NCBI RefSeq assembly: GCF_022531965.1
Contig: NZ_CP092831.1
Location: 958,001 to 1,022,000, forward strand
DNA length: 64,000 nt
Reading direction: 5' to 3'
Origin: Paenibacillus peoriae
GTDB taxonomy: Bacteria > Bacillota > Bacilli > Paenibacillales > Paenibacillaceae
In this document: positions 9,228-17,652 of the stretch, in pieces
How the letters are laid out: each line of letters begins with the position of its first letter
Position numbering within the stretch: position 1 is the first letter of the stretch
Notes under the pieces: generated by a model
Seen by the model: only the letters and a program-made list of their open reading frames with translations
Database searches by the model: none
What the model was told of the DNA's origin: nothing
Translations under genes and position numbers: made by a program

Positions 9228-9521
9228 ATGATTATTATTCATGCCGATATGAAAGTTTTACCTGAGAAAAGAGAAACTTTTTTGCAACAAACCAAAGGGC
9301 TGATCAGCGCATCCCAAGCTGAAGAAGGCAATGTACGTTACACGTTAATGCAGGATCTGAATGATCCCAACGCATTTACGATGGTTGAAGAGTGGAAAGA
9401 TGCTGCTGCTGTAGATTTCCATAATAATTCTGCCCATTTCCAGGCATTTGTTGCCGCCGCTAAAGAATTGTTGGCTGCTCCGCTTCAAGTGAATGCTTTT
9501 CAGGATGCAACTAAACTGTAA
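9228..9521 (+). CDS. Antibiotic-biosynthesis-monooxygenase (ABM) domain protein, putative quinol monooxygenase
   Basis: A 97-residue protein forming a single ABM ferredoxin-like barrel. It has the typical layout of an initial beta strand (IIIHADMKVLPEKRETFL), the FTMVEEWKD strand and the HFQAF helix, similar in length to YgiN. Related proteins oxidise quinols or similar aromatics without cofactors; the substrate here is unknown. A TATAAT element at 9188-9193 and AGGAGG precede it. It is 44 bases from an aldo/keto reductase and probably cotranscribed with it. Confidence 0.8.
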   Translation: MIIIHADMKVLPEKRETFLQQTKGLISASQAEEGNVRYTLMQDLNDPNAFTMVEEWKDAAAVDFHNNSAHFQAFVAAAKELLAAPLQVNAFQDATKL

Positions 9522-9565
9522 CCATCCCGTTGGATAATTCATAATCAGGAACAGGAGGAATAGAC

Positions 9566-10390
9566 ATGGGGAACATTGCAGATACAACTGTACTGAATAA
9601 CGGAGTTCAGATGCCTTGGCTTGGTTTTGGTACCTACAAGGCGGAAGGTAATGAGGTCTACGAAGCGGTCAAAACAGCTATTGAGGTCGGTTACCGTCAC
9701 ATTGATACAGCGGCGATCTACGGCAACGAGGAACTGGTTGGACAAGCCATTCGTGATAGTGGAGCGGCTAGAGAAAATCTGTTTGTAACCACCAAGCTAT
9801 GGAATCAGGATCAGGGCTACGATTCAACACTGCGTGCCTTTGAGGAAAGTCGTAAACGGCTGGGTCTGGATATCATTGATCTGTATCTCATTCATTGGCC
9901 TGGTAAGGATAAGTACAAGGAAACCTGGAAAGCATTTGAACGCTTGTATGAAGAAGGAAGCGTACGCGCTATCGGCGTTAGTAACTTCCAAGTTCACCAT
10001 CTCGAAGACCTCCTCCAAGATAGCAACATGGTTCCTGTCATCAATCAAGTGGAGCTTCACCCACGTCTGACACAACAAGAGCTGCATCAATACTGCCGGG
10101 AGCACCAGATTCAGCTAGAATCGTGGAGCCCGCTGATGAAGGGGAAATTAACCGAGCAAGCGGACATCGTTGAGATTGCTGCCAAATACGGTAAAACCTC
10201 TTCGCAGGTCATTTTGCGTTGGCATCTGGATCGGGGGATTGTGACGATTCCCAAATCGGTAACCGCGCATCGTATTCGCGAAAATGCTGATTTATTCGAT
10301 TTTGAACTAACGACTGAGGATATTGACCGAATTAATGGTCTTCATCTGGATGAGCGTGTAGGCATCCATCCCGATAAGCTGTTGTTTTAA
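9566..10390 (+). CDS. Aldo/keto reductase (AKR5-like, YvgN/2,5-diketogluconate reductase type)
   Basis: A 274-residue NADPH-dependent carbonyl reductase of normal length. The catalytic tetrad is visible: Asp47 and Tyr52 (GYRHIDTAAIYGNE), Lys77 (VTTKLW) and His110 (LYLIHWPG). The C-terminal IPKSVTAHRIRENADLFDF is the usual NADPH-phosphate binding region. It probably detoxifies reactive aldehydes such as methylglyoxal, as known for close families; that role is inference. It follows the monooxygenase gene behind CAGGAGGAA. Confidence 0.92.
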   Translation: MGNIADTTVLNNGVQMPWLGFGTYKAEGNEVYEAVKTAIEVGYRHIDTAAIYGNEELVGQAIRDSGAARENLFVTTKLWNQDQGYDSTLRAFEESRKRLGLDIIDLYLIHWPGKDKYKETWKAFERLYEEGSVRAIGVSNFQVHHLEDLLQDSNMVPVINQVELHPRLTQQELHQYCREHQIQLESWSPLMKGKLTEQADIVEIAAKYGKTSSQVILRWHLDRGIVTIPKSVTAHRIRENADLFDFELTTEDIDRINGLHLDERVGIHPDKLLF

Positions 10391-10412
10391 ATAAATATTC
10401 ACTTGTAAAAAA

Positions 10413-10458
10413 GAACCTCCCATTCTGCGTTTATCGCGGTTTGGGAGGTTCCTTTTTT
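10413..10458. terminator. Bidirectional terminator between aldo/keto reductase and SdpI-like gene
   Basis: GAACCTCCCA pairs with TGGGAGGTTC; the stem is flanked by A6 on the left and T6 on the right, so it can stop both convergent transcripts. Confidence 0.88.
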
Positions 10459-10482
10459 AGGTTCAGGTGTGGCTTTGTCTAT

Positions 10483-11136
10483 TTACTTGTTTAGCTTACG
10501 ATACAACAAGTAAGAATAGAGTACAGGAGAGATAACGGATATGATCAGTACGGTTAGGAAAATGACTACTCCCGCCATTCCACCGATCCATGCCGCCACC
10601 AACGCTGAAGCACCGCCAAGCATCATCATAGGCCCCCCGAAACGGTGCGTTTTACGCCATACCTCGGGATTAGACAGAGTCCACGGCGTGCGGATACCGA
10701 ACGTATAGTTCGGCTGTACCTGAGTCATATAATTCCCCATCATCATCAGCATCAGGCCTATTAACCCTAAAATTATAGCATTCATTTGCAGTCGTATATT
10801 CAGGTTATACAGCAGCATTCCCCATCCAGCTACAGCGAGAACTACAGAAACACCTGCACGCGTAACTTCATAGGCTTTTGAAAATTTCTCATAATTAGCT
10901 CTGTTGGGGTCCATGTGGCGTGCCAATCGAATGACCAGCGGGACTAGGCCCAACAACACGAGCATGATAATAGAACCACTTTTGCTCGTATACCCGTCTG
11001 CTGTATTGTTAAAGTTAATATGCGAGGCTAGAACATTGGGAAGCCGGTCGTACAGCAGTATAGCGCCTATGGCGGGTGATAAGGCAATCAAAGTTGTCAA
11101 AACATCCGTCAAGCTCCAAGGTGTTCGAAATTTCAT
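10483..11136 (-). CDS. sdpI: SdpI-like membrane immunity protein (DUF1648/SdpI family)
   Basis: A 217-residue protein with about six membrane segments. The N-terminal region LPNVLASHINFNNTADGYTSK is a DUF1648 signature and the C-terminal part (about 115-190, with YTFGIRTPWTLSNPEVWRKTHR) is the SdpI domain. In Bacillus subtilis SdpI protects against the SdpC killing peptide and signals to the repressor SdpR. Here it is translationally coupled (four-base overlap) to an ArsR-type regulator, matching the sdpRI layout, but no sdpABC toxin genes are nearby. Confidence 0.82.
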   Translation of the reverse strand: MKFRTPWSLTDVLTTLIALSPAIGAILLYDRLPNVLASHINFNNTADGYTSKSGSIIMLVLLGLVPLVIRLARHMDPNRANYEKFSKAYEVTRAGVSVVLAVAGWGMLLYNLNIRLQMNAIILGLIGLMLMMMGNYMTQVQPNYTFGIRTPWTLSNPEVWRKTHRFGGPMMMLGGASALVAAWIGGMAGVVIFLTVLIISVISPVLYSYLLYRKLNK

Positions 11137-11444
11137 TCAGATTCCTCCCCATCCTTAATATGATTCACATTTTTCCTGGCAGGGGTATCGGAGTGGGCTA
11201 TACTGAACATCCAACCGATGACATCCGCCACAACCGTTGTATGCAGGGTGTATATAATGTTTTGCCCCTGTCGTTCATCCAGCACCAGCCCAGCCTGCTT
11301 TAGGATATTGAGATGGTGGGAGATGCTGGGTTTGCTAATTTGAAAATGTTCAGCTACTTCGCCTGCGCTCATGCTTTTTTCCTTTAAAAGCTGCAAGATT
11401 GTACGCCGGGTCGGATCAGCCAAAGCTTTGAAGGCATCGTTCAA
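11133..11444 (-). CDS. sdpR: ArsR-family transcriptional repressor (SdpR-like)
   Basis: A 103-residue winged-helix repressor of the ArsR family: FKALADPTRRTILQLLKEK, recognition helix HFQISKPSISHHLNILKQAGL and wing LDERQGQNIIYTL. It has no obvious metal-binding cysteines, as for SdpR-type autorepressors. The start is TTG, preceded by AGGAGG nine bases upstream. A 32-bp palindrome directly upstream is the likely autoregulatory operator. The gene heads a two-gene operon with the SdpI-like protein. Confidence 0.85.
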   Translation of the reverse strand: MNDAFKALADPTRRTILQLLKEKSMSAGEVAEHFQISKPSISHHLNILKQAGLVLDERQGQNIIYTLHTTVVADVIGWMFSIAHSDTPARKNVNHIKDGEESE

Positions 11445-11459
11445 AATACATTTCCTCCT

Positions 11460-11491
11460 TTAGATATTTAGATAATATTCTAAATATCTAA
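11460..11491. promoter_or_regulatory. Operator palindrome of the SdpR-like repressor
   Basis: TTAGATATTTAGA and its exact complement flank a six-base AT spacer, giving a perfect 32-bp palindrome immediately upstream of the repressor's ribosome site. Placement and symmetry suit an ArsR-family dimer. Confidence 0.75.
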
Positions 11492-11570
11492 CACCATAGT
11501 AAAATACAGCTATACTACATGTCAATGGAACAAGACATCATTTTAGAAAAAATTAACGAGGTCAATTATG

Positions 11571-11613
11571 TTTGTATAAAGTAGTGAAATGGGCTATAAT
11601 CAATTTATACAAA
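11571..11613 (+). promoter_or_regulatory. Promoter embraced by an inverted repeat, upstream of the carboxylesterase
   Basis: TTGTAT (11572-11577) and TATAAT (11595-11600) are spaced by 17 bases. TTTGTATAAA (11571-11580) and its exact complement TTTATACAAA (11604-11613) overlap the -35 and follow the -10, the arrangement of a repressor operator pair. Confidence 0.55.
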
Positions 11614-11656
11614 AATAAGATTCTTAATTTAAAGTTAATTAGAGGAGGGAATAGAT

Positions 11657-12268
11657 ATGAAACACGTCTTTCGTAAAGGAAATGATCCGCAAGCCCCGGT
11701 TATTTTGCTGTTGCATGGTACAGGCGGGAATGAACAAGACTTAATACCTTTGGCTGAGATGGTAGCAGCGGGAGCTTCTGTGTTAGGCGTAAGAGGAAAT
11801 GTGCTGGAAAATGGGATGCCGCGTTTCTTTCGCCGTTTGGCAGAAGGAGTGTTCGACATTGAGGATCTCGTATTTCGTACCAAAGAACTGAGCGAATTTG
11901 TGGACACAGCTGCAGAGCAATACGATTTTGACCGTAATAACGTGGTGGCTCTGGGCTATTCCAATGGTGCAAACATAGCCGCCAGCATGCTCTTTCACGA
12001 TGCAAAAGCGTTACGCGGAGCTATTTTGCACCATGCAATGGTGCCGTTGCGTGGGCTGGACTTGCCTGAATTGAACGGTGTCCCTGTATTTCTGTCTTCC
12101 GGTGAAAATGACCCGATTGTTCCGACTTCGGAATCCCGGGAGCTGCAAGCATTGTTGGAGGGAGCCGGAGCGCAGGTGGAAGCATATTGGGAACGCAATG
12201 GTCATCAATTGACCCGTACAGAAGCTGCCGCCGCAGGCCAATGGTTTGGAAAGCATTTTAATGTATAA
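11657..12268 (+). CDS. Alpha/beta hydrolase, phospholipase/carboxylesterase family (MhqD-like)
   Basis: A 203-residue serine esterase of the YpfH/MhqD group. The catalytic triad is visible as Ser102 (LGYSNGAN), Asp152 (SSGENDPIVP) and His183 (ERNGHQLT); the oxyanion-hole HGTGGNEQD lies at about 20-28. In Bacillus, MhqD is induced by quinones under MhqR; the paired inverted repeat around this promoter suggests a dedicated repressor, though it does not match the MhqR box I recall. The start follows AGAGGAGGG. Confidence 0.85.
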   Translation: MKHVFRKGNDPQAPVILLLHGTGGNEQDLIPLAEMVAAGASVLGVRGNVLENGMPRFFRRLAEGVFDIEDLVFRTKELSEFVDTAAEQYDFDRNNVVALGYSNGANIAASMLFHDAKALRGAILHHAMVPLRGLDLPELNGVPVFLSSGENDPIVPTSESRELQALLEGAGAQVEAYWERNGHQLTRTEAAAAGQWFGKHFNV

Positions 12269-12340
12269 AATAACTCGATAACGATCAAGCTACGGTTTAG
12301 CGCTCCCGTGAGCGATTCTATATTAGGAGGCGTCAAACCA

Positions 12341-12565
12341 ATGGCAAAACCGGATAATCGAGCCGATAATGTTGAACACTTGCAACAAAGTATTCAGAAC
12401 ACACAGCAGAACCTGCGTGAAGCTGAAGGATATCTAAATGAATTTTCCTCTGAAATCAGCAACGAGGAGCGTCAGCAGATCGAAGAAAAAAATAATCGTC
12501 GTAAAGAAAGTATTAGATCATTTCGCGAAGAAGTGAAGGACGAAGCAGCTCATTCCCAAGAGTAG
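12341..12565 (+). CDS. tlp: Small acid-soluble spore protein Tlp
   Basis: A 74-residue hydrophilic, helical protein: KPDNRADNVEHLQQSIQNT near the N-terminus and EEKNNRRKESIRSFR near the C-terminus. This matches the Tlp family made in the forespore under sigma G. The ATG at 12341, ten bases after AGGAGG, gives the normal Tlp start; an in-frame ATG at 12308 has no ribosome site. Its presence indicates an endospore former. Confidence 0.9.
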   Translation: MAKPDNRADNVEHLQQSIQNTQQNLREAEGYLNEFSSEISNEERQQIEEKNNRRKESIRSFREEVKDEAAHSQE

Positions 12566-12574
12566 TAAAAATAG

Positions 12575-12618
12575 AGAGGCCCAACTTCGAGTTTTAATTC
12601 GGGTGGGGCCTCTTTTTT
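12575..12618 (+). terminator. Terminator after tlp
   Basis: AGAGGCCCAAC pairs with GTGGGGCCTCT (one mismatch) and is followed by T6. Confidence 0.85.
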
Positions 12619-12752
12619 ATGCAAAAATCATCATAACTGTATTCATTTAAATTGCCCCCTATAATGCAGTGGAGACGCTAATCTTCGTTGAAAATAAAAA
12701 TTTTATAAATAATGTTGTTGTAAACTAATTTGTATTGATGTTAAATAATAAA

Positions 12753-12766
12753 AGAAAGCGCAATCA
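12753..12766. promoter_or_regulatory. Catabolite-response-element-like site upstream of araN
   Basis: AGAAAGCGCAATCA matches 12 of 14 positions of the CcpA box consensus TGWAANCGNTNWCA, 40 bases upstream of the binding-protein start. Confidence 0.5.
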
Positions 12767-12805
12767 TTTATGAATTAGGATTTCATCATGCGAAGGGGGA
12801 AGGAT

Positions 12806-14098
12806 ATGCTGCTGCGAAGAAAAAGCATGGCTTTGATGTTTATGGCGGTGGTTTTGATGGCTGGACTGCTGCAAGGCTGTTCTTTCAAGACCGATGAAAA
12901 GGAAGGGCCGGGAACAGAACTTGTATTATGGACGTTCAATGAACTGCATGAGAAGTTTTTTCTGCAAATGGCTGATCAATGGAACCAACAGCACCCTGAT
13001 GAATTGATTAATTTGAAAGCGAATACATTTCCTTATGACAACCATCACAGCAAGCTGTCGATTGCGCTGCAATCGGGGGTGGGAGCGCCGGATATCGCGG
13101 ATATCGAGGTGAACAAGATCGGTAATTTCCTCAAAGGGATACCGCAACTGGTCCCGCTCAATCCGGTGATTGACCCCGAGATCAATAACATTGTACCTTC
13201 CAGAGTACAGATTTACGGCAAAGACGGTAAATATTACGGCATTGACTTCCACGTCGGGGCCGAAGTGATGTATTACAATAAAGAGATTATGGATCAGGCG
13301 GGGGTAAACCCGGATTCCATCGTCACCTGGGCAGACTATGCTGCTGCAGGCAAGCAAGTACTTGCGAAAACAGGCAAGCCAATGGCGACCTTAGAAACGA
13401 ATGACCTGTGGAGCTATTGGCCGATGATCTCCCAGCAAAATTCAGATTTTCTGGATGACAAAGGCGAGTTGACGTTGGATAACGAAACCAATATTAAAAC
13501 ACTTGAGTTTCTTCAACAGATGGTAAAAGACAAAGTCGCTATTCCCTCACCGGGCGGCGGGCATCATATGGAGGAATACTACGGGTTTATGAACAAAGGC
13601 GGGGCTGCTTCGGTATGGATGCCGATGTGGTACATGGGGCGTTTTACGGATTACATGCCTGACCTGAAAGGTAAAATTATCATCAGACCCATGCCGGCGT
13701 GGGAAAAAGGCGGCTATCGCTCAGCGGGTATGGGCGGAACCGGAACGGTAGTCACGAACCAATCAGAGCACCAGGATCTGGCGATGCGTTTTCTAGCCTT
13801 TGCCAAGCTGTCCAAGCAAGGGAATGTGGAGATTTGGAAGCAGCTAGGGTTTGATCCCATCCGCAGTGAAGTGTGGACAATGCCGGAAGCCAAAGCCAAA
13901 AACAAATTTACGGAGTATTTCGGAACAAATATTTTTGACACGCTGATCGAAGTCAAAGATGAGATCAATGCGGTGCATATTGGACCGAAAACGCCTGACA
14001 TCGCCAGTGCTGTACGCAATAAAATACTTTATCGGACACTACAGAGTGGCGAAGATCCAGCCACGGTGCTGCATGAGCTAGCAGATGAACTGAGATAG
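12806..14098 (+). CDS. araN: Arabinooligosaccharide ABC transporter substrate-binding lipoprotein (AraN-like)
   Basis: About 430 residues: a lipoprotein signal peptide with lipobox LLQGC (C25) followed by a family 1 extracellular solute-binding domain (LVLWTFNELHEKFF; DIADIEVNKIG; YYNKEIMDQAGVNPDSI). The ATG at 12806, behind GGGGGAAGG, is preferred to an ATG 18 bases upstream. The two downstream permeases closely resemble AraP and AraQ of Bacillus subtilis, and an arabinanase gene lies 3.6 kb downstream, so uptake of arabinan fragments is the likely role. Confidence 0.82.
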   Translation: MLLRRKSMALMFMAVVLMAGLLQGCSFKTDEKEGPGTELVLWTFNELHEKFFLQMADQWNQQHPDELINLKANTFPYDNHHSKLSIALQSGVGAPDIADIEVNKIGNFLKGIPQLVPLNPVIDPEINNIVPSRVQIYGKDGKYYGIDFHVGAEVMYYNKEIMDQAGVNPDSIVTWADYAAAGKQVLAKTGKPMATLETNDLWSYWPMISQQNSDFLDDKGELTLDNETNIKTLEFLQQMVKDKVAIPSPGGGHHMEEYYGFMNKGGAASVWMPMWYMGRFTDYMPDLKGKIIIRPMPAWEKGGYRSAGMGGTGTVVTNQSEHQDLAMRFLAFAKLSKQGNVEIWKQLGFDPIRSEVWTMPEAKAKNKFTEYFGTNIFDTLIEVKDEINAVHIGPKTPDIASAVRNKILYRTLQSGEDPATVLHELADELR

Positions 14099-14125
14099 AC
14101 CCCAACAGGAAAGGGAGTGAGATTC

Positions 14126-15088
14126 ATGGCAACGCCCGTTCATACGAACGCTAATGTACCGACAGGTCAGCCGCCAAAAACTCAGCGTCCGGCCAGAAGC
14201 CAATGGAGCCGATTTATTCATTCCAGTCGTACGGCACCGTATGTGTTTGTCCTTCCATTTTTACTGTCCTTTGCGTTATTTTTTGCCTATCCGGTCATCT
14301 CGACGGTCATTATGAGCTTCCAGGAAGTCCTGCCAGGGATAACAACTTATGTTGGACTGGAAAATTATAAGGACTTAATCAATCCTACGTTTGGAAAGGC
14401 GATATTGAATAGCGTCCTGTACACGCTGCTTACACTGGTCGTGCTGATTCCTCTGCCGCTGGTATTGGCAGTATTGCTGAATTCGCCTAAAATGCCGGGC
14501 AGAGGGTTGTTTCGCTCCGTGATGTTTATACCTGCACTAACCTCGGTGGTGGTAGCAGGAACGATCTTCCGCCTCATGTTCGGGGAATTGGATGGTTCGC
14601 TGATGAACTCCCTGTTGGGGGTCTTCGGTCTGGAGCCGTATAAATGGCTAATGAACGCCAACACCGGCTTTTTAGCGTTGATCGTGCTGGCCTTGTGGAG
14701 ATGGTTGGGCGTAAATATGCTGTACTACATGTCGGGACTCCAGAACATTCCCCCCGAGTTGTATGAAGCTGCGCAGATTGATGGAGCCAGTCGATTCGAT
14801 TCATTTTGGCGGATTACGATTCCTATGCTGAAACCAGTGACGATCTACGTATTTACGATTAGCATTTATGCGGGGTTGTCCATGTTCACGGAAAGCTACA
14901 TGTTGTGGAACGGAAATAACTCCCCGAACGATATTGGTTTAACGATTGTTGGCTATCTCTATCGCCAAGGTCTGGAGCAGAACAGTATGGGCTTCGGAGC
15001 TGCGGTGGGCATTGTATTGCTCGTATTTACACTCGTGCTGAACCTGATCCAGCTCAAATTTTTCGGCATGTTCCGGAAGGAGGATTAA
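14126..15088 (+). CDS. araP: Sugar ABC transporter permease (AraP-like)
   Basis: About 320 residues with a hydrophilic N-terminal tail, six membrane segments and the EAA motif EAAQIDGASRFDSFWRITIP typical of MalF-type permeases. The ATG at 14126 is eight bases after AAGGGAG; a GTG nine bases earlier is less likely. It pairs with the next gene to form the channel of the araNPQ importer. No ATPase is encoded; B. subtilis araNPQ likewise uses the shared ATPase MsmX. Confidence 0.88.
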   Translation: MATPVHTNANVPTGQPPKTQRPARSQWSRFIHSSRTAPYVFVLPFLLSFALFFAYPVISTVIMSFQEVLPGITTYVGLENYKDLINPTFGKAILNSVLYTLLTLVVLIPLPLVLAVLLNSPKMPGRGLFRSVMFIPALTSVVVAGTIFRLMFGELDGSLMNSLLGVFGLEPYKWLMNANTGFLALIVLALWRWLGVNMLYYMSGLQNIPPELYEAAQIDGASRFDSFWRITIPMLKPVTIYVFTISIYAGLSMFTESYMLWNGNNSPNDIGLTIVGYLYRQGLEQNSMGFGAAVGIVLLVFTLVLNLIQLKFFGMFRKED

Positions 15089-15091
15089 GCG

Positions 15092-15931
15092 ATGGCTCAG
15101 AAACAAAAAGGCTCATTATCCGCATTGCTCGTTGTCCTGTTCATTCTGTTTGCCGGGTTTGCCCTGTTTCCGCTATTTGCCGTGACGCTTGCCTCGTTCA
15201 AGCCATCTACGGAGCTGTTGCGCTACGGCTTGAATCTTAAGCTGGAGTGGGACATCATGTCCTTGAAAAACTATGCGTTCATCTTTCAGGGGACGACGGA
15301 TTATTTTCAATGGTACTGGAACAGTATTGTTATTACCGTCTTGTTTACGGTGTTATGTCTGATATTGTCCGCGATGGTGGGCTATGGTCTGGAGATGTAC
15401 CGTTTTAGATTGAAAAATGTGATTTTCACACTGGTGCTGGTTGTAATGATGATTCCGGTAGAAATTATCATGCTGCCGCTCTACAAGCTAATGATCGGCA
15501 TGAAGCTGATTAATACAGTATGGGGTGTAATTCTACCCTTCGTCGTCGCGCCGATCCCAATCTTTTTCTTCCGTCAATATTTGAGTGGAGTACCCAAGGA
15601 TTTTATGGATGCTGCGCGGGTTGACGGCTGTTCAGAATATGGCATTTTCGTACGCATTATGATGCCTCTAATGGCGCCTGCATTTGCGGCAATGGCTATT
15701 TTGCAGGCGATGAACAGTTGGAATAACTTCCTGTGGCCGATGATTGTATTGCGGACCAACGACATGCTGACACTGCCCATTGGACTGTCCAGTCTGCTGA
15801 CGCCATATGGCAACAATTATGATGTGCTGATCGCGGGCTCCGTTTTGGCTATTTTACCGATTCTGGTCGTGTTTCTATTCTTCCAGCGTTACTTTATTGA
15901 AGGAATGACGGCAGGTGGAGTAAAAGGGTAA
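15092..15931 (+). CDS. araQ: Sugar ABC transporter permease (AraQ-like)
   Basis: A 279-residue MalG-type permease with six membrane segments and the EAA-like loop DAARVDGCSEYGIFVRIMMP. Stretches such as NSWNNFLWPMIVLRTNDM, TLPIGLSSLLTPYGNNYD and EGMTAGGVKG agree closely with B. subtilis AraQ as I recall it. It starts three bases after the AraP-like gene behind AAGGAGG, and a terminator follows, so it is the last gene of the importer operon. Confidence 0.9.
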   Translation: MAQKQKGSLSALLVVLFILFAGFALFPLFAVTLASFKPSTELLRYGLNLKLEWDIMSLKNYAFIFQGTTDYFQWYWNSIVITVLFTVLCLILSAMVGYGLEMYRFRLKNVIFTLVLVVMMIPVEIIMLPLYKLMIGMKLINTVWGVILPFVVAPIPIFFFRQYLSGVPKDFMDAARVDGCSEYGIFVRIMMPLMAPAFAAMAILQAMNSWNNFLWPMIVLRTNDMLTLPIGLSSLLTPYGNNYDVLIAGSVLAILPILVVFLFFQRYFIEGMTAGGVKG

Positions 15932-15982
15932 TCGAAAAGGTATTCAATGGAGCGATTGAATACAAGAAATGTGCAACGTCAG

Positions 15983-16023
15983 AAAAGGTTGATCGGGCAT
16001 TGATCCCGGTCTGCCTTTTTTTT
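15983..16023 (+). terminator. Terminator after araQ
   Basis: AAAAGG..GATCGGG pairs with CCCGGTC..CCTTTT with a small internal loop and a following T8. Confidence 0.75.
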
Positions 16024-16143
16024 AGATTTGATTGATTTTCATTCTCATTTTCATGCTATCATCTGCACAAGCTATGGGTAAACGTGGTATGATATTTGAA
16101 AGATTTCAAATACAGAAATATTCAGGCGGAGCGTGGAGAACCT

Positions 16144-17430
16144 ATGGAACCAACAGAAACCCAGAAAACCGACCCGGCCATGGCGTCAACCGTTGGCATG
16201 GAGGATATTGTACGGGCGCATCATATGCTGCGTGAGGTGATTGTACGTACACCTTTACAGAGGGATGCCGTCCTATCGGCCAAATATAACTGTAATGTGT
16301 ATCTGAAAAGAGAGGATCTCCAAGTCGTGCGGTCCTTTAAAATCCGTGGAGCTTACAACATGATCCGTAGCTTGACACCCGAGCAAATGGAAAAAGGCAT
16401 CGTGTGTGCGAGTGCGGGGAATCATGCGCAAGGTGTGGCTTTTTCATGTAATGCACTTGGTATCCACGGTAAAATATTTATGCCGAGTACAACGCCTAAT
16501 CAGAAAGTGAAGCAGGTTCGTCGCTTTGGGGGAAACAGTGTAGAGGTCATTTTGACTGGAGATACGTTTGACGATGCCTATGATGAGGCCATGAAGGTGT
16601 GTAGCGAGCAGGCAATGACCTTCATCCATCCGTTTGATCAGCCGAAAATTATTGCGGGCAATGGTACGATTGCGATGGAAGTGATGGAGAGTCTAGATAC
16701 ACCTATGGACTATGTGTTCGTAACGATTGGCGGCGGCGGTTTGGCGGCAGGCGTAGGTACGTATGTTAAAACCGTGAGTCCATCCACCAAGGTAATTGGT
16801 GTGGAACCCCTTGGCGCGGCGTCGATGACGGAAGCGATGCGTTTACACAAGGTGGTTACACTGGATCAAATAGACAAGTTTGTTGACGGAGCTGCGGTGA
16901 AGCGTGTGGGTCAGCTGACATACGATATTTGTAAACATACCTTGGACGATATTGTGAAGGTACCGGAAGGTAAAGCATGTACCGCGATTCTGGAGCTGTA
17001 TAATGAAAATGCGATTGTTGTGGAGCCTGCGGGTTCACTGCCTGTTGCAGCACTTGATCTGTACCGCGAGCAGATTCAAGGCAAAACGGTTGTCTGTATC
17101 GTCAGCGGTGGTAACAACGATATAGATCGAATGCAGGAGATTAAGGAACGGTCCCTAATTTACGAAGGACTGAAGCATTATTTTATGGTGAATTTCCCGC
17201 AAAGAGCTGGGGCACTGCGTGAGTTTCTACAGGATGTGCTTGGACCGGACGACGATATTACTAGGTTTGAATATACGAAAAAGAATGATAAGGAAAATGG
17301 ACCAGCTCTGGTCGGCATTGAGCTGTTCCACAAGGAAGACTATTTTCCTTTAATTGAACGAATGAACCGCAAGGGGCTTAAATATACGGAACTGAATAAA
17401 AACGAAAATCTATTTAATATGCTAATTTGA
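16144..17430 (+). CDS. ilvA: Threonine dehydratase (threonine ammonia-lyase)
   Basis: About 428 residues. PLP-dependent deamination of threonine to 2-oxobutyrate, first step of isoleucine synthesis. PLP-binding Lys66 lies in RSFKIRGAYNM; SAGNHAQGVAFSCN and the phosphate-binding glycine loop GGGGLAAG are intact. A short C-terminal regulatory (ACT-like) domain (about 335-428) suits the biosynthetic, feedback-controlled type. The ATG at 16144 behind GTGGAGAA is chosen over an upstream TTG. It sits between arabinose-related genes but has its own terminator. Confidence 0.93.
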   Translation: MEPTETQKTDPAMASTVGMEDIVRAHHMLREVIVRTPLQRDAVLSAKYNCNVYLKREDLQVVRSFKIRGAYNMIRSLTPEQMEKGIVCASAGNHAQGVAFSCNALGIHGKIFMPSTTPNQKVKQVRRFGGNSVEVILTGDTFDDAYDEAMKVCSEQAMTFIHPFDQPKIIAGNGTIAMEVMESLDTPMDYVFVTIGGGGLAAGVGTYVKTVSPSTKVIGVEPLGAASMTEAMRLHKVVTLDQIDKFVDGAAVKRVGQLTYDICKHTLDDIVKVPEGKACTAILELYNENAIVVEPAGSLPVAALDLYREQIQGKTVVCIVSGGNNDIDRMQEIKERSLIYEGLKHYFMVNFPQRAGALREFLQDVLGPDDDITRFEYTKKNDKENGPALVGIELFHKEDYFPLIERMNRKGLKYTELNKNENLFNMLI

Positions 17431-17456
17431 AAAGGAGCCTGCGGGCTCCCCTTTTT
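17431..17456 (+). terminator. Terminator after ilvA
   Basis: AAAGGAGCC, tetraloop TGCG, then GGCTCCCC and T5. Confidence 0.88.
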
Positions 17457-17461
17457 GTATC

Positions 17462-17479
17462 AGGATTTTGCAAAATCCT
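17462..17479. repeat. Palindromic intergenic motif, copy 1
   Basis: AGGATTTTGCAAAATCCT, a perfect 18-bp palindrome between ilvA and the arabinanase gene. One of four copies in the window (others at 32660, 50734 and 55767). Confidence 0.7.
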
Positions 17480-17526
17480 CGTATGTAAAGCGTTATGCGT
17501 AGTTTATAAATTTCTTTTTATTTGAA

Positions 17527-17540
17527 ATAAAGCGTTTACA
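17527..17540. promoter_or_regulatory. Catabolite-response-element-like site upstream of the arabinanase gene
   Basis: ATAAAGCGTTTACA differs from the CcpA consensus TGWAANCGNTNWCA only in the first two bases. It lies 113 bases upstream of the coding start, consistent with glucose repression of a secreted polysaccharidase. Confidence 0.65.
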
Positions 17541-17652
17541 AAACAGAATGTGATAGGTTAATATATGGGTAACTTCATAAGTATAAACACTAATGTAATA
17601 GGTGTGTCACCTGAATTTCATTATAAGATACTCATTCGGAGGTGCGAAAGAA

